Source: Symsagittifera roscoffensis (Eukaryota; Xenacoelomorpha; Acoela; Convolutidae). From it: 64,000 bases of DNA. Where the stretch lies: the NCBI RefSeq assembly GCF_963678635.1, contig NC_087066.1, positions 58,484,312 through 58,548,311 of the forward strand, written 5' to 3'. Positions 45,372-55,334 of the stretch are shown here, piece by piece (the stretch's first letter is position 1; every line of letters starts with the position of its first letter). Both the position numbers and the translations under genes were made by a program. A model generated the notes under the pieces. The model was not told the DNA's origin. It searched no databases and saw nothing but the letters and a program-made list of their open reading frames with translations.

Positions 45372-46199
45372 ATGGGCAGTGATGAGTTTATTGTACATTT
45401 GATTTCATTAGCATCAATGGATTATTTCCCAGACAACACTTTGGCCAGTTTTAGAAATTTTTGTGAAGAAGAAATAGCTTTCGCGAGGAGATTGGAGAGT
45501 TGCATTCTTAGAAACAATTTTCCCCACAAAATTAAACAATGTTACTGATGATGAATTTACGTACTTCAGAGCATCCGAACTAGTAGCCAGTAAATTCAAC
45601 GCTGGCAATCGGAATACAATTTCCAGACCTTACTATGGCGAAAAATTTTTTAAATCAACTTAGGAGAGTACACTTTTATTGAACAATTGATTAATGAAAT
45701 GAAAATATAACTCAAAGACAAAATTCATTTCGATGCGAGTCAAAAAAAAATCATGAATAGCATGAGCATTTGGATGAACGCAAATGAAGGAATCTCATTC
45801 CCAAGTCCCCAAATACCCAGTCTGTTAGGCTACAATGAAAAGCTTCGATGCATCTTATGAGGGAAACGAAATGTACGAATCTCAGTTCCCATACAACTTA
45901 TCAAGTGGGACAAGTCTAATTTTTGTCTAAATTGACATTATTCAATACCAAACTGTTGGTGATGCAAAGGCCCCATTGTTACGCGTCTTTGATTCAAATA
46001 GACGCATCAAAAACGGTAGTGCCTGCAGCATTGAACCTAATCATCGAAAAAAACTTCACTAATTTAGACCATAAAAAATCATTCACTTCATCTGTACAAT
46101 CAAGATCGGTACAGTTGCGCACAGAAACTGGAAGACTAGTGCCCTTTGCAGGAACTGATAAAGTGGTGTAGACTCTAAAATTCAAGCGCTTTGATTGAA
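45372..46199 (+). pseudogene. Minor capsid (penton-like) protein
   Basis: ATG 45,372: MGSDEFIVHLISLASMDYFP, DNTLASFRNF. After a shift the next frame has NNVTDDEFTYFRASELV, then NLSSGTSLIF, then GDAKAPLLRVFDSNRRI, and finally VQLRTETGRLVPFAGTDKVV with TLKFKRFD. This is the order of conserved blocks in Maverick minor capsid proteins, which form the pentameric vertices. At least four frameshifts or stops lie between. It is followed 5 bp later by the core protein. Confidence 0.65.
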
Positions 46200-46204
46200 A
46201 ACCA

Positions 46205-46614
46205 ATGGAACAACAGTATGCAAAGCAAGCTTCACTTCCTCATTTCTCTGGACACTACCGACAACGCGGCAGTGGATTTGGCGCTTTGGCTGCTGGTATT
46301 GGTCGTGTTGCTATACCGTTTGCACGACGGGTTATTCTACCGGCTGCAAAAAAACTGGGCAGAGAACTTTTGATGAGTGCAAAATTGATGTCGCTATGAA
46401 AAAGAAGTCTCCTAAACAAGCATTGAAAAACACTGTCATACAAACTGCAAGAAAACAACTCGGCGGTGGTAGACGTCGTCGAAAGACACTAATGAATCGA
46501 TTACGAAGAAGAAGGTCTGTAGGGGCTCGAAAAAGAAAAACAACCATTCGAAGAAAAACCAGACCAGTGAGAAGTCGAGCAGACTTTTTCTCAAACATAA
46601 AAAATGATCGCTAA
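46205..46614 (+). pseudogene. Basic core protein (adenovirus pX/pVI-like)
   Basis: ATG 46,205: RQRGSGFGALAAGIGRVAIP and FARRVILPAAKKLGRELL, a glycine/alanine-rich amphipathic segment as in Maverick core proteins. A frameshift near 46,375 leads to a second frame with KKKSPKQALKNTVIQTARKQ, an Arg/Lys-rich stretch and the family's usual end SRADFFSNIKND. Expected to condense DNA or lyse membranes from within the virion. The end overlaps the MCP start. Confidence 0.7.
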
Positions 46615-47826
46615 TTTGTCACCAAATGAAGCTACCCATAGCTCACTGGATTTGTTTGAAAAACAGCCCCTTTTGATTACTTTTGAAAACGCTTTCGATC
46701 AAAAAATTGGACCTGTCTATTCACCCAATGGACCAATGCTTGAATTTGAAATCACCGGTGACCGTAATAATTTTGTTGACCTGCAAAAAATTTATTTGGA
46801 AATACGATGCAAAGTAACGCAATCAAATGGAGCTGATCTGCGATACGACAACACTGATCCTAGTGTGTCTGATTCACCGTGCCTCGTAAACAACTCCCTG
46901 TATTCCCTTTTCTCTGACTGTACCCTCTCTGCTAATGGACTCAAAATCTCAAATGCCAATAGTTATTTTAGGCATAAAAGCTTTATTGGAACAGAATTTT
47001 CTAACAGCAAAGGAGCCAAGGACTCATGGCTTAAGTGTCAGGGATATCGTTTTGAAAACAATCCCACTGCAATAGATGCAGCTGATTTCACATCTCAACG
47101 AGAACTGGTCCGTGATTCGAGGGAACTTTGGTTCTATGGACCCGCTGGAGTTGATTTTTTCACATGTGACAAGCATTTGTTGAGCGTACAAGCATTTGAT
47201 GAGCATATGTTAGAAAAATGACTGTGACCGACCATGTGCTCTCTGCCATTGAATCAACTTTGCTCAAAACTCCTGCGAACTACCCATATCTAGAAGAAAT
47301 TACAAAAACATTTTTTGCAACAGCTGGTCAGCGCAGCTGGCAACAGGAAGATATTTTTGCTCGTGAACCGGTGAGACAAATTATTATAGCATTGAACACA
47401 AATAATGCATTTCTAGGAACAAACCGAACGAATCCTTTTCATTATCAAAAGTTTGGATTGGAGCAAGTTACCTTGAGACGGAACGGTTTAGCAATAGCAA
47501 CTACGTCAATTAGTACACAAGATCATAAACGTCTCTTCTTCAACACACTATCAGCGCTGGGTTTGTTGCACTGCGGGCTGGGAATCACTCTGAATAACTA
47601 CCAACAGCACTTTATTATGTGTTTTGATCTCACTAGCACACAGCAGGCAGCTCATGACTTCTTGCATCCAGAACTTACTAACTGCTCAGTTTCACTCGAT
47701 CTTCAATTCTCAAACGCTTTGACAGCAAACCTGGAAATTTGTGTTTGGTGTATACGCTCATCCAATGTATTTATTACCTCCGACCGCAAAGTTACAAAGA
47801 ACGTCCTTCCCATTTCGACAGTCTGA
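46604..47826 (+). pseudogene. Major capsid protein (double jelly-roll), split
   Basis: ATG 46,604 opens an N-terminal frame of 205 codons: EKQPLLITFENAFDQKIGPV, LEFEITGDRNNFVDLQKIYL, NSLYSLFSDCTLSANGLKIS, FFTCDKHLLS. A second 202-codon frame begins at ATG 47,218, overlapping by ATGA: MTVTDHVLSAIESTLLKTPA, EDIFAREPVRQIIIALNTNN, NRTNPFHYQKFGL, DFLHPELTNCSVSLDLQFSN, ending DRKVTKN. Together they cover the family's typical 430-450 residues except for a stretch of roughly 40 around the junction, so a deletion plus frameshift is likely. Protease follows 2 bp downstream. Confidence 0.85.
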
Positions 47827-47828
47827 AA

Positions 47829-48275
47829 ATGGATAAAATCCAGTTGCAGGACCTCATTCAGAATTGTAAACATCTGAAATATAAGTTTTTTGGAGTATTT
47901 GCAGCCGACAATTTTCCACCTCACATCCCAAACAATATCTTTATGATTGTGAACACTTCAAAATCAGATTCTCCGGGGACACATTGGATTGTGATATGCA
48001 ACAGAAGAAATGTTTTATACTTCGCTGATCCTCTCGGTCTTCCTCTTTGGCAGTACACCAATCTGTATAAACGATTGAACGAGAATTTTCATCAGGTGAC
48101 TGAATTGATGACAAACTTTCCCATGCAAGACTCAAACTCTACCATGTGCGGTTCTTTTTGTATTTATATTGCACATTTGGTTTATGAGAAAAATTTTAAT
48201 GGTGATGCTTCTGATTTTGTTTAGATAAATAATCATGTTTTGAAACGTTTCCTAACTCACATGCTTAACCATTAA
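47829..48275 (+). CDS. Adenain-like virion protease (Polinton-1)
   Basis: ATG 47,829: MDKIQLQDLIQNCKHLKYKF, FGVFAADNFPPH, IFMIVNTSKSDSPGTHWIVI with the catalytic His, VLYFADPLGLPLW with the acidic residue, and STMCGSFCIYIAHLV with the catalytic Cys. The catalytic triad is complete, unlike the Polinton-2 copies. The frame stops at TAG (48,222-48,224), but the same frame continues INNHVLKRFLTHMLNH to 48,275, which looks like the usual C-terminus, so the last 16 residues are probably lost. It would process capsid and core precursors. Confidence 0.85.
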
Positions 48276-49190
48276 CCAACTATTTAATATGGCTGATTTA
48301 TACACTTTTCAATTTAATTTTGAACACTACATTCTTTTACTAATTGAAATTTTACCCAATTGTTAACTGAATTGCATTAATTCGAGAAGTTAATAGCATT
48401 AATTTGAGAAAAAAAATACAAAATCGATCTATGGGGGATATCACCATACCAGCAACTGTTGCCTTCTTTCAGTATAATTTCCGGACGGGTTTCGAAACGC
48501 CGCCTTTCGGCTGAGAGTCGATCGCCATGCGTTTTCCTCTACTCGGACCCCAAGAAATTTTGTTCCACTTCAATTTTATAGTAACAAGTTAGGTAAAAGT
48601 CTTAGAAGTGGCTGCAGCAAAATTAATGGGCACTTTTGGCTTTCATCAGTGTTCTGCTTTTTCAAGATCTTAACCCATTTCAACTTATTAGCTCTTTCAA
48701 CCTTTCTATAAAATCAAAGCTTTTGTCATAGATTTCAGACGTTTTTTTAGTCTCCTGTAGACACGGAAAATGGAAATGTCGAAATATTTAAGCCAATTTC
48801 AAAATATTAGAGCTTTCAGTCTTCCATAATTTTTCTTTGTTTTTTACCTTCATTTGGCTTAAAGAAATTTTTCATTCTTTTTTTCGGTCAAATTGATCAT
48901 TAATTTTTGCCTAAATAGAGGTGGCGGCCGCCGCAATTGACGAATTTTCCTTTCTTTGAGATTCAGCAATAAAACATGCATTTTTGAAGGAAATCGTTCA
49001 CCGCAACCAACAGTTAAGCTACGCTGCCAAAATCTGGTGCTTTCCTATATACCACATACTTTGGTTGCATTAGGTTCAACTGATTGCATATAATAGGTAT
49101 ATAACGTCACTTTACATGTAAACAAGCCAATACCCCTAAATTTTAGAAGGGAAAACTTGCACCAACGAAAACTTAATTCCATTCCCGTTT
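48276..49190. other. Noncoding segment between protease and right TIR
   Basis: No gene. Two short GC-rich islands stand out in AT-rich DNA: ACGCCGCCTTTCGGCTGAG near 48,500 and GGTGGCGGCCGCCGCAATTG near 48,925. Confidence 0.5.
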
Positions 49191-49382
49191 CCACAACGTT
49201 CAGTGGGAAAACTCAATAAAATACCGAAGTTTTACATGAGTACTTTTAGGTATAAAATTATACATGGTGACAGTTAGGATTATTACATAGTGACCATTGC
49301 TGATCATTTAATACATGGTGACCATTATGATTTATACCTAATGGTCATCCATGTATGACAACCCCCCCGATCCTAACGCACT
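49191..49382 (-). repeat. Polinton-1 right terminal inverted repeat
   Basis: Reverse complement of 5,627-5,920 with one instead of three minisatellite units, ending seven C, GATCCTAACGCACT. The element ends at CT (49,382). Confidence 0.9.
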
Positions 49383-49599
49383 ATATGCATACTACTCTAA
49401 TTCTGATTGGTTGAACCGACACATTCGAGTTGAAGGTACCCCTCTCTCTTAAGTAAAAATGATTTTATTTTCAACTTAACTACCTTCAACTAACTCCGCT
49501 CTCAGCTATAAATATTTTAATTTTAACTTAACTTCCGTCAACTACCTCCCTCTCAACTGTAAACCTTGGTTTTTCTTTGTATCTTTTTCACAACTCATT

Positions 49600-50190
49600 G
49601 TTCAAAAAGATCTTCCAGTGCAAAACAGAAACCTTACGTATTCTGTAGAGTTTTCACCTGATCCAGTACAAATTCAAGTACGAGAAACAGTCTCTGGAGT
49701 ATTTTTGGCCCGAATGGACATCCCAATCCAAGTCTGGCACATGATGTAGGTGATGCAAAAAGATTTCAACAACATCATATGACGCAAGTACCCATGACAG
49801 AAAACCAATTTGCAGAAATGCAAATGATGGTGGAAGTGGCTGAGCATGTGGGAATGAACTTTCCGAAACTCCTGACTCTAGATATGTGGCTCAACCATTC
49901 GACGATTTACTCTTTCCGTGGGAGAGGGATCTGTGGACCACCCAATTACCATCGAAGAGGATGACGGGCCTCCTGGGCCAAGAACTCCAGACAGCGAACC
50001 ACCAAGGCAACCACCGTTGATGGAGGCAAGACAAGACAAGGCAAGGAAAGAAAATCTTCAGCGGCTCGACAACTCTTTGATTTGTTCAGCAAGTCTTTGT
50101 TTTTCAGCAATTATTTTAAAAAAATTCTTCATTAAATGTTGCGTTTTTCGCATATGCCTAAGAAAAAAGAAGTTAGATTTTTGCATTTAA
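49600..50190 (+). pseudogene. Polinton-2 gene Q (unknown), left copy
   Basis: Pieces: NRNLTYSVEFSPDPVQIQVR, ETVSGVFLARMDIPIQVWHM, an in-frame TAG, then MTQVPMTENQFAEMQMMVEV, and, after frameshifts, GSVDHPITIEEDDGPPGPRT with a proline-rich tail and a hydrophobic end. The P' copy has the same TAG. The ITIEEDD run resembles a SUMO-interacting motif. It is divergent from PolB2. No family recognised. Confidence 0.5.
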
Positions 50191-50560
50191 TTTCTAAAAA
50201 CGAAAAAAAAACATCTTTTACAAGAATTTCATTTAAAAATTTTATAAACATTTTTGCACACTTAAAAAAATATATTTTTTGCATTTTGTAAAAAACGGTA
50301 ATTATATTTTTGCAAAATTGTTGAAAAAATTAATTCAAAATTTGCATCTTGCGAAATAACTCTGATTTAACTTTTGCACACGTGTTAAAAAATATAAATT
50401 TTTTCGTTGGAAATTTTTGAAATAGAATCAATTTTAACAAGAACTTTGTAAACAAATATTTAATTATTAATAGAAAAAGTGACACGCTCACTATTCACAG
50501 AACCATAACCATCAAGAAAACAATCAAAAAACTTTAACAAATCAGATTCATACTTGGAGT
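50191..50560. other. T-rich spacer with recurring TTTTTGCA
   Basis: No gene. TTTTTGCA or TTTTGCA recurs about seven times at 30-60 bp spacing. The mirror segment is 57,610-57,930, where the motif is also kept. Confidence 0.5.
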
Positions 50561-50802
50561 TTTGAATTTTTTTAGTTCTTTCCAAAAAACTGATTCAAAA
50601 GTCTCAGTAGACGCAAGCTTCTGAGCAGAACTGAGATGGTGTCTTTTGATTTTTTTGAAATTTTTTTAAAATTTCTTTGAGCTGAGCAGTATGAGTTGGA
50701 AAATTGTTTTTTCCAGAAACCTTGTTTCAAGGCTTCAATTTTTTTCATTTTGTCTTGCAAAAAAATTTTGACCATTTTTTTTAGAATCTCAAAACTTACC
50801 AA
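50560..50802 (-). pseudogene. Fused remnants of Polinton-2 genes U and T (left arm)
   Basis: A 76-codon frame reads MKKIEALKQGFWKKQFSNSY, CSAQRNFKK (gene U) and runs directly into the tail of gene T because the intervening 1.24 kb of P' is missing here. Confidence 0.45.
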
Positions 50803-51099
50803 AATTGCAAAATTTTGGATACAGAATCACACATTTTTCAGTTTGAGTGGCTTTTGCATAATGGAAGACTTAAAATTTTTCTAAGTTATAGTTCAGATAT
50901 TAAAAAAAGAGATCTTATAGAATATCGTAGAAAAAGAGATACTTGGAAAATTAATCGCAAATTTCAGTTGGAAAAAGAGGAGTATGATAAACTGGTTGAT
51001 TTTATCCCCTCGGTTTTGTCTTATGGAAAAACTTTCGAAAAAACTTGTATCATTATTGAAGAATGCACTGTGGAAAATGAAGGTTCAGAAATTGAATGA
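50803..51099 (+). pseudogene. Polinton-2 PC4-like protein (homologue of B), left copy
   Basis: The open frame 50,815-51,099 has FEWLLHNGRLKIFLSYSS, DLIEYRRKRDTWKINRKFQL and EKEEYDKLVDFIPSV, then an acidic tail. Strand pattern and the closing 'FxLxxEExxxLxxhIP' fit the PC4/p15 single-strand DNA-binding fold. No ATG opens the frame, so the front may be broken. Position before E and F matches gene B of Polinton-1. Confidence 0.5.
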
Positions 51100-51149
51100 A
51101 ATTCTCGGAAATTTTGATTTGATTAAGCACGAGTTTTCATCAAAAACAA

Positions 51150-51514
51150 AATGAAAAAATTACTTTCTTTGTACCTGTTTTGTTTTGGACCCAAACATAA
51201 ATTTGAAAAAAATGGACCAAGAATTTCCTTTTGGGGGTCTAATTGGATATGGAATTTCCTGTATGGACTACTTTTTTGCAAATTCAAAAATGTTAAGACT
51301 TTATGCAATTTTACATGACGCAGCTGGATCTGTGAAGTCCACTACGCATAAGGGACCTGGTTATTATTATGCTTTACCCAGATTTCCTAGTTTTTGTTTT
51401 CTTGGACAGGTGACTGGATTGTTCTTCTGTTTTATATTAAAATTTTTGCTTCAACAGTATATGCATTGTTCGATTGTTAGTCATATTAACCACAAACTTC
51501 AGCGAAAACAGTAA
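51150..51514 (+). pseudogene. Polinton-2 E homologue, left copy
   Basis: The frame 51,185-51,514 has FGGLIGYGISCMDYF, MLRLYAILHDAAGS, THKGPGYYYALPRF and FLGQVTGLFFCFILKF, matching E of Polinton-1 block by block. The upstream part is in another frame (FFVPVLFWTQT). Ends 5 bp before F. Confidence 0.6.
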
Positions 51515-51519
51515 GCATC

Positions 51520-51990
51520 ATGAGTCTGGTTGTTTTGGATTTTGAGTGTTTTGAAAACAAAATAATGAAAGAGTTAGGAGTTTATAAAAATGGACAAACT
51601 GTGGGATATTCCTTTCTTCCTCCCAGAGAGTTCAAAGCTACATCTCAGTCTGTTTGGTGCACGAAGCATCTTCATGGAACCAGTTGGAGCAGTGGTCAAG
51701 AAAAATATACTGAGCTTGAAAAAGTTCTGAAAAAATTGAAAGCTCCAGAAACGGAGTTTTTTGCAGAAGGTTATGAAAAACGTAAAATTCTGTCAGAAAT
51801 TTGTGAAATAAAGGTTACAAACTTCGATGACTACGCATGCCCAAACGTTCAGAATTTGATTTTTAAAGATGAAGAATGCGATTAGAGGTAAAGCAACTAC
51901 CCATATTGTCATGCAAAACTCTTCACTGCGCAGAAAGAAAAGCATTTGCATACGAAACATGGACTTGATGTTTTTTCAATAAAATGTAAT
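51520..51990 (+). pseudogene. Polinton-2 F homologue (putative exonuclease), left copy
   Basis: ATG 51,520: MSLVVLDFECFENKIMKELG, VGYSFLPPREF, WCTKHLHGTSW, FFAEGYEKRKIL, KVTNFDDYACPNV. DxE, the later Asp and overall order fit a DEDD-type nuclease. A TAG after KDEECD (shared with P') stops the frame; beyond it lies a C2H2-like finger (YPYCHAKLF, HLHTKHG). Confidence 0.6.
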
Positions 51991-52072
51991 TTCATAATTA
52001 ATTTTGTATTATCTTGTTTTTTTTTGGAAATTTCAATATTCATGAATATCAATTTTTCATTCCAAGCTTGAG

Positions 52073-52325
52073 ATGGGTGATGAATGTGACAAGCAAATAA
52101 ATTTAGGAAACTTTGTTTTTGATGAGGAGAAAAATCGTGGAAGTTTTTTGGACGTACGTGTGATAGATCTCTTTTTGTTTTTATGTGCCAATTTTCGTCA
52201 TTGTTTTAATGCTAGCATGTCGAATTATTCGAATAATGTTATCCACTACACGTGAAGAAACAACAGTTTGGGTAGCAAATTTATCAAGTACAGTCGGTTA
52301 TATTTTACCTTCTCCAAAGCTATGA
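52073..52325 (+). pseudogene. Polinton-2 J homologue, left copy
   Basis: ATG 52,073: MGDECDKQINLGNFVFDEEK. The frame passes a T-rich tract and stops at 52,255. The conserved end MLSTTREETTVWVANLSSTV with GYILPSPKL is in another frame and overlaps the ATPase start by ATGA. GTACGTGTGATAG...ATGCTAG within the gap looks like intron borders. Confidence 0.5.
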
Positions 52326-53192
52326 ATAAACAAAATTCCACCAAAAAACGTGTCTTCATTTCGCTAGTTGGACCGAGTGGATCTGAAAAATTGCATCTTA
52401 ATTTTGATTGGTTAAAAGTGATACATTTCTTTCAACCAAAACTTGACAGCTTTTGTTTTATTTTTATCAACATTATCAACCTCTTTATGGACAAATACAA
52501 AAAAAAACCGTAAATTTAACCAAGGAGTTGACTTTGAACTGATTTAAAACCTTCCCAATAATGGAACAAAATACCTGTTAACATTTGATGACTCTTGTTA
52601 CGAAATATAAAATTCTATGCACTTTGTAAAAGTTGCTACTGCTCGAAGACACAATGGACTGAATACAATTTATATTAAGCATAACTTGTTTCATCGAAGA
52701 GAATTGGGAAGAGATATTGAGTTACAAAATACACATATAGTCCTGTTCAAATCCCTGAGAGATGTTTTACAAATCAATACATAAGATCAACAACTATGTC
52801 TGAGATGACAAATGAAAGAGTGGAATCAAGATGCAACATCTATTCCTTATGGTCATTTACTCATTGATTTAACTCTTTAAGCAGTTGATTCGCAAAGACA
52901 TTGCTAATACAGCGGTTCAGTTCCATCAAAATTGTACTTACCAGAAGGAACAGAAACAAAGTTTTTGGAAGATGAGCATACAATACGTCTCTTCACTCCC
53001 AATATTTCAACCATTTTCCCAAAAACTTCAAAAATAATCCATCCTCTTTTGTCCAAAAAGTTTCGTTCAGTTCCTCGGCGAAGGTCTAGTAAATTTGCTA
53101 CGAGGCGATCTACAGGATCTCCGAAAAGTAGAGTGAGTAAAATGCCGAGGAGAATTATCAGAACTCACACGAAGAAGAACATCACTGCATAA
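52322..53192 (+). pseudogene. Packaging ATPase with basic tail (Polinton-2), left copy
   Basis: ATG 52,322: MNKQNSTKKRVFISLVGPSG, then SEKL where a working Walker A would have GKT, so the P-loop is destroyed; P' has the same change. Downstream pieces include FDDSCYE (Walker B), KHNLFHRRELGRDIELQNTH and IVLFKSLRDV. The C-terminal frame (52,932-53,192) ends in an Arg/Ser-rich tail (RSVPRRRSSKFATRRSTGSP) absent from the Polinton-1 ATPase. Confidence 0.75.
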
Positions 53193-53665
53193 AAGAAGAA
53201 CTATATTAAGCTCGGCAAAAGGCTTACAAATAATATCTCCTATCACTCCTTTTCTCATGAAACAATTGACATAGTCTGTATCATTTTGATGTTATTCCTT
53301 ACTCAGTTTATCAGTCACAAAGTACGCTTCCAAAAATTTTGATTCTAATTACAGTGCTGTAAAAGCGAGGTTGAAAACGAGTAATAATAAGCATCAAATT
53401 GATTTAGTTTTGAACTCTCCTAGAACCTGAATCTCTAGGAGAATTCAAAAACTTAATCAATAAGATGCTTATTGTTACTCGTTTTCAAGCTCGCTTTTAC
53501 AGCACTGTAATTAGAATCGAAGTCTTTGGAAGCAAACTTTGTGATTGATAAACTGAATAAGGAAAGAACAAAAAGATCCCGACTATGACAATCGTTTAAT
53601 GAAAAAAGGAGTGATAGATTTTATTTGTGAGCCTTTTGGCGAGCTTAAAATAGTTATTCTTTTAT
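53193..53665. repeat. Palindrome axis
   Basis: TTTTGAACTCTCCTAG faces CTAGGAGAATTCAAAA across the loop 53,424-53,434 (AACCTGAATCT). The ATPase tails end 237 bp left and 233 bp right of the axis, so the arms are almost symmetrical here. Differences of roughly one base in ten (by eye) show this is not an exact copy. Confidence 0.9.
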
Positions 53666-54528
53666 GCAGTGAAGTTCTTCTTCGTGTGAGCTCTGATAAT
53701 TCTCTTCGGCTTTTTATTACGTCTACTTTTCGGAGATCCCGTAGCTCACCTCCTAGCAAATTTACTAGACATTCGCTGAGGAACTGAATGAATCTTTTTG
53801 GACAATAGAGGATGAATTATTTTTGAACTTTTTGAGAAAATGTTTGAAATATTGGGAGAAGAGAGACGTATTGTATGCTCATCGTCCAAAAACTTTGTTT
53901 CCGTTCCTCCTGGTAAGTAAAATTTTGATGGAACTAAACCGCTGTTTGTGCAATATCTTTACGAATCAACTGCTTTTGGAGTTAAATTAATGAGTAAATG
54001 ACCATAAGGAATAGATGTTGAATCTTGATACACTCTTTCAATTGTGATCCTAGACCTAGTTGTTGATTTTATGTATTGATTTGTAAAACATCTCTTAGGG
54101 ATTTGAACAGGACTATATGTGTATTTTGTAACTCAACATCTCTTCCCAATTCTCTTTGATGAAACAAGTTATGCTTAATATAAATTGTATTCAGTCCATT
54201 GTGTCTTTGAGCAGTAGCAACTTTTACAAAGTGCAAAGAATTTTAGACTTCTTCACAGGATTCATCAAATATTAACAGGTATTTTGTTCCATTATTGGGA
54301 AGGTTTTCAAGCAGTTCAAAGTCAACTCCTTGGATTGAATTAAGGTTTTTTCTTTGCATTTATCCAAAAAGAGCTTGATAATGTTGATAAAAACAAAACT
54401 AAATTGGTCAAATTTTGGATGAAATGCATCACCATCTAACCAATCAAAAATAAGATGCAATTTTTCAGATCCACTCGGTCCAACTAGCGAAATGAAGACT
54501 CGTTTTTGGTGGAAATTATTTTATTCAT
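53662..54528 (-). pseudogene. Packaging ATPase (Polinton-2), right copy
   Basis: ATG 54,528. The same GPSGSEKL P-loop loss as the left copy, then HLIFDWLDGDAFHPKFDQFS (54,272-54,460), Walker B and KHNLFH regions broken by stops, and a basic tail ending at 53,662. It has its own extra stops and shifts. Confidence 0.75.
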
Positions 54529-54776
54529 AGCTTTGGAGAAGGTAAAATATAACCGACTGTACTTGATAAAATTGCTACCCAAAGTGTTGTTTCTTCACAT
54601 GTAGTGAATAAAAATATCCGAATGATTTCACATGCTAGCCTTAAATTATGACAAAAATTGGCACATAAAAACAAAAAGAGATCTATCACACGTACGTCCA
54701 AAAAACTTCCATGATTTTTCTCCTCATCAAAAACAAAGTTTCCTCAATTTATTTGCTTGTCACATCCATCACCCAT
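54525..54776 (-). pseudogene. Polinton-2 J homologue, right copy
   Basis: ATG 54,776 (MGDGCDKQIN), then a copy-specific stop. The GTACGTGTGATAG and GCTAGCATG borders of the gap are kept. Ends at the ATPase start. Confidence 0.45.
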
Positions 54777-54859
54777 CTCAAGTTTGGAAAAAAAAAATGA
54801 CATTGATGATTATTTAAATTTCAAAAAAAAACAAGATAAAAAAATAATTAAGGAAATTA

Positions 54860-55329
54860 CAATTTATTGAAAAAACATCGAGTCCATGTTCCGTATGCAA
54901 ATGCTTTTCTTTCTGCACAGTGAAGATTTTTTGCATGACGATATGAATAGTTGCTACACGTCTAATCACATTCTTTGTCTTTAAGAATCAAATTCTGAAC
55001 GTTTGGGCATGCGTAGTCATCGAAGTTTGTAACCGTTATTTCAAAAACTTCTGACAGAATTTTACGTTTTTTCATAACTTTTTGCAAAAAAATACGTTTC
55101 TGGAGCTTTCAGTTTTTTCAAAGTTTTTTTTAAACTCAGTATATTTTTTGTGACCACTGCAACAACTGATTCCATGAAGATGTTTCGTGCACCAAGCAGA
55201 CTGAGATGTAGCTTTGAACTTTCTGGGAGGAAGAAAGGAATATCCCACAGTTTGTCCATTTTTATAAACTCCTAACTCTTTCATCATTTTGTTTTCAAAA
55301 CACTCAAAATCCAAAACAACCAGACTCAT
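54860..55329 (-). pseudogene. Polinton-2 F homologue, right copy
   Basis: ATG 55,329: MSLVVLDFECFENKMMKELG, FLPPRKFKATSQSAWCTKHL. A frameshift lies near 55,075 (FFCKKL). The TAG after the KECD-equivalent is shared with P; the zinc-finger-like end is in shifted frame. Confidence 0.6.
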
Positions 55330-55334
55330 GATGT

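Larger units (their letters stand above)
5627..49382 (+). mobile_element. Polinton-1 (Maverick/adintovirus-like element), about 43.8 kb
   Basis: Both ends carry the same inverted terminal sequence, AGTGCGTTAGGATCG then a G-tract on the left and its complement on the right, giving the AG...CT termini usual for Polintons. Inside are the full family hallmarks: protein-primed PolB, retroviral-type integrase, packaging ATPase, minor and major capsid proteins, basic core protein and adenain-like protease. Polintons are usually 15-25 kb; this one is enlarged by a tandem duplication of the PolB end, five partial copies of an accessory cassette and a duplicated integrase region. The flanking six bases (CCATAG left, ATATGC right) do not match, so no clean target-site duplication is seen. 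It lies inside the left arm of the larger palindrome. Confidence 0.85.
49383..53423 (+). repeat. Inner inverted-repeat arm P (half Polinton-2)
   Basis: Matches the reverse complement of 53,435-58,685. Starts at the Polinton-1 right end with sequence whose mirror (CTTCAACTCGAATGTGTCGG) is at 58,640-58,665, and ends at the palindrome axis. It lacks about 1.24 kb that P' has (56,180-57,418). Confidence 0.85.

Noticed and set aside
5621-49388. A six-base target-site duplication around Polinton-1
   Set aside because: CCATAG and ATATGC do not match; shifting the borders by a few bases gives no convincing direct repeat.
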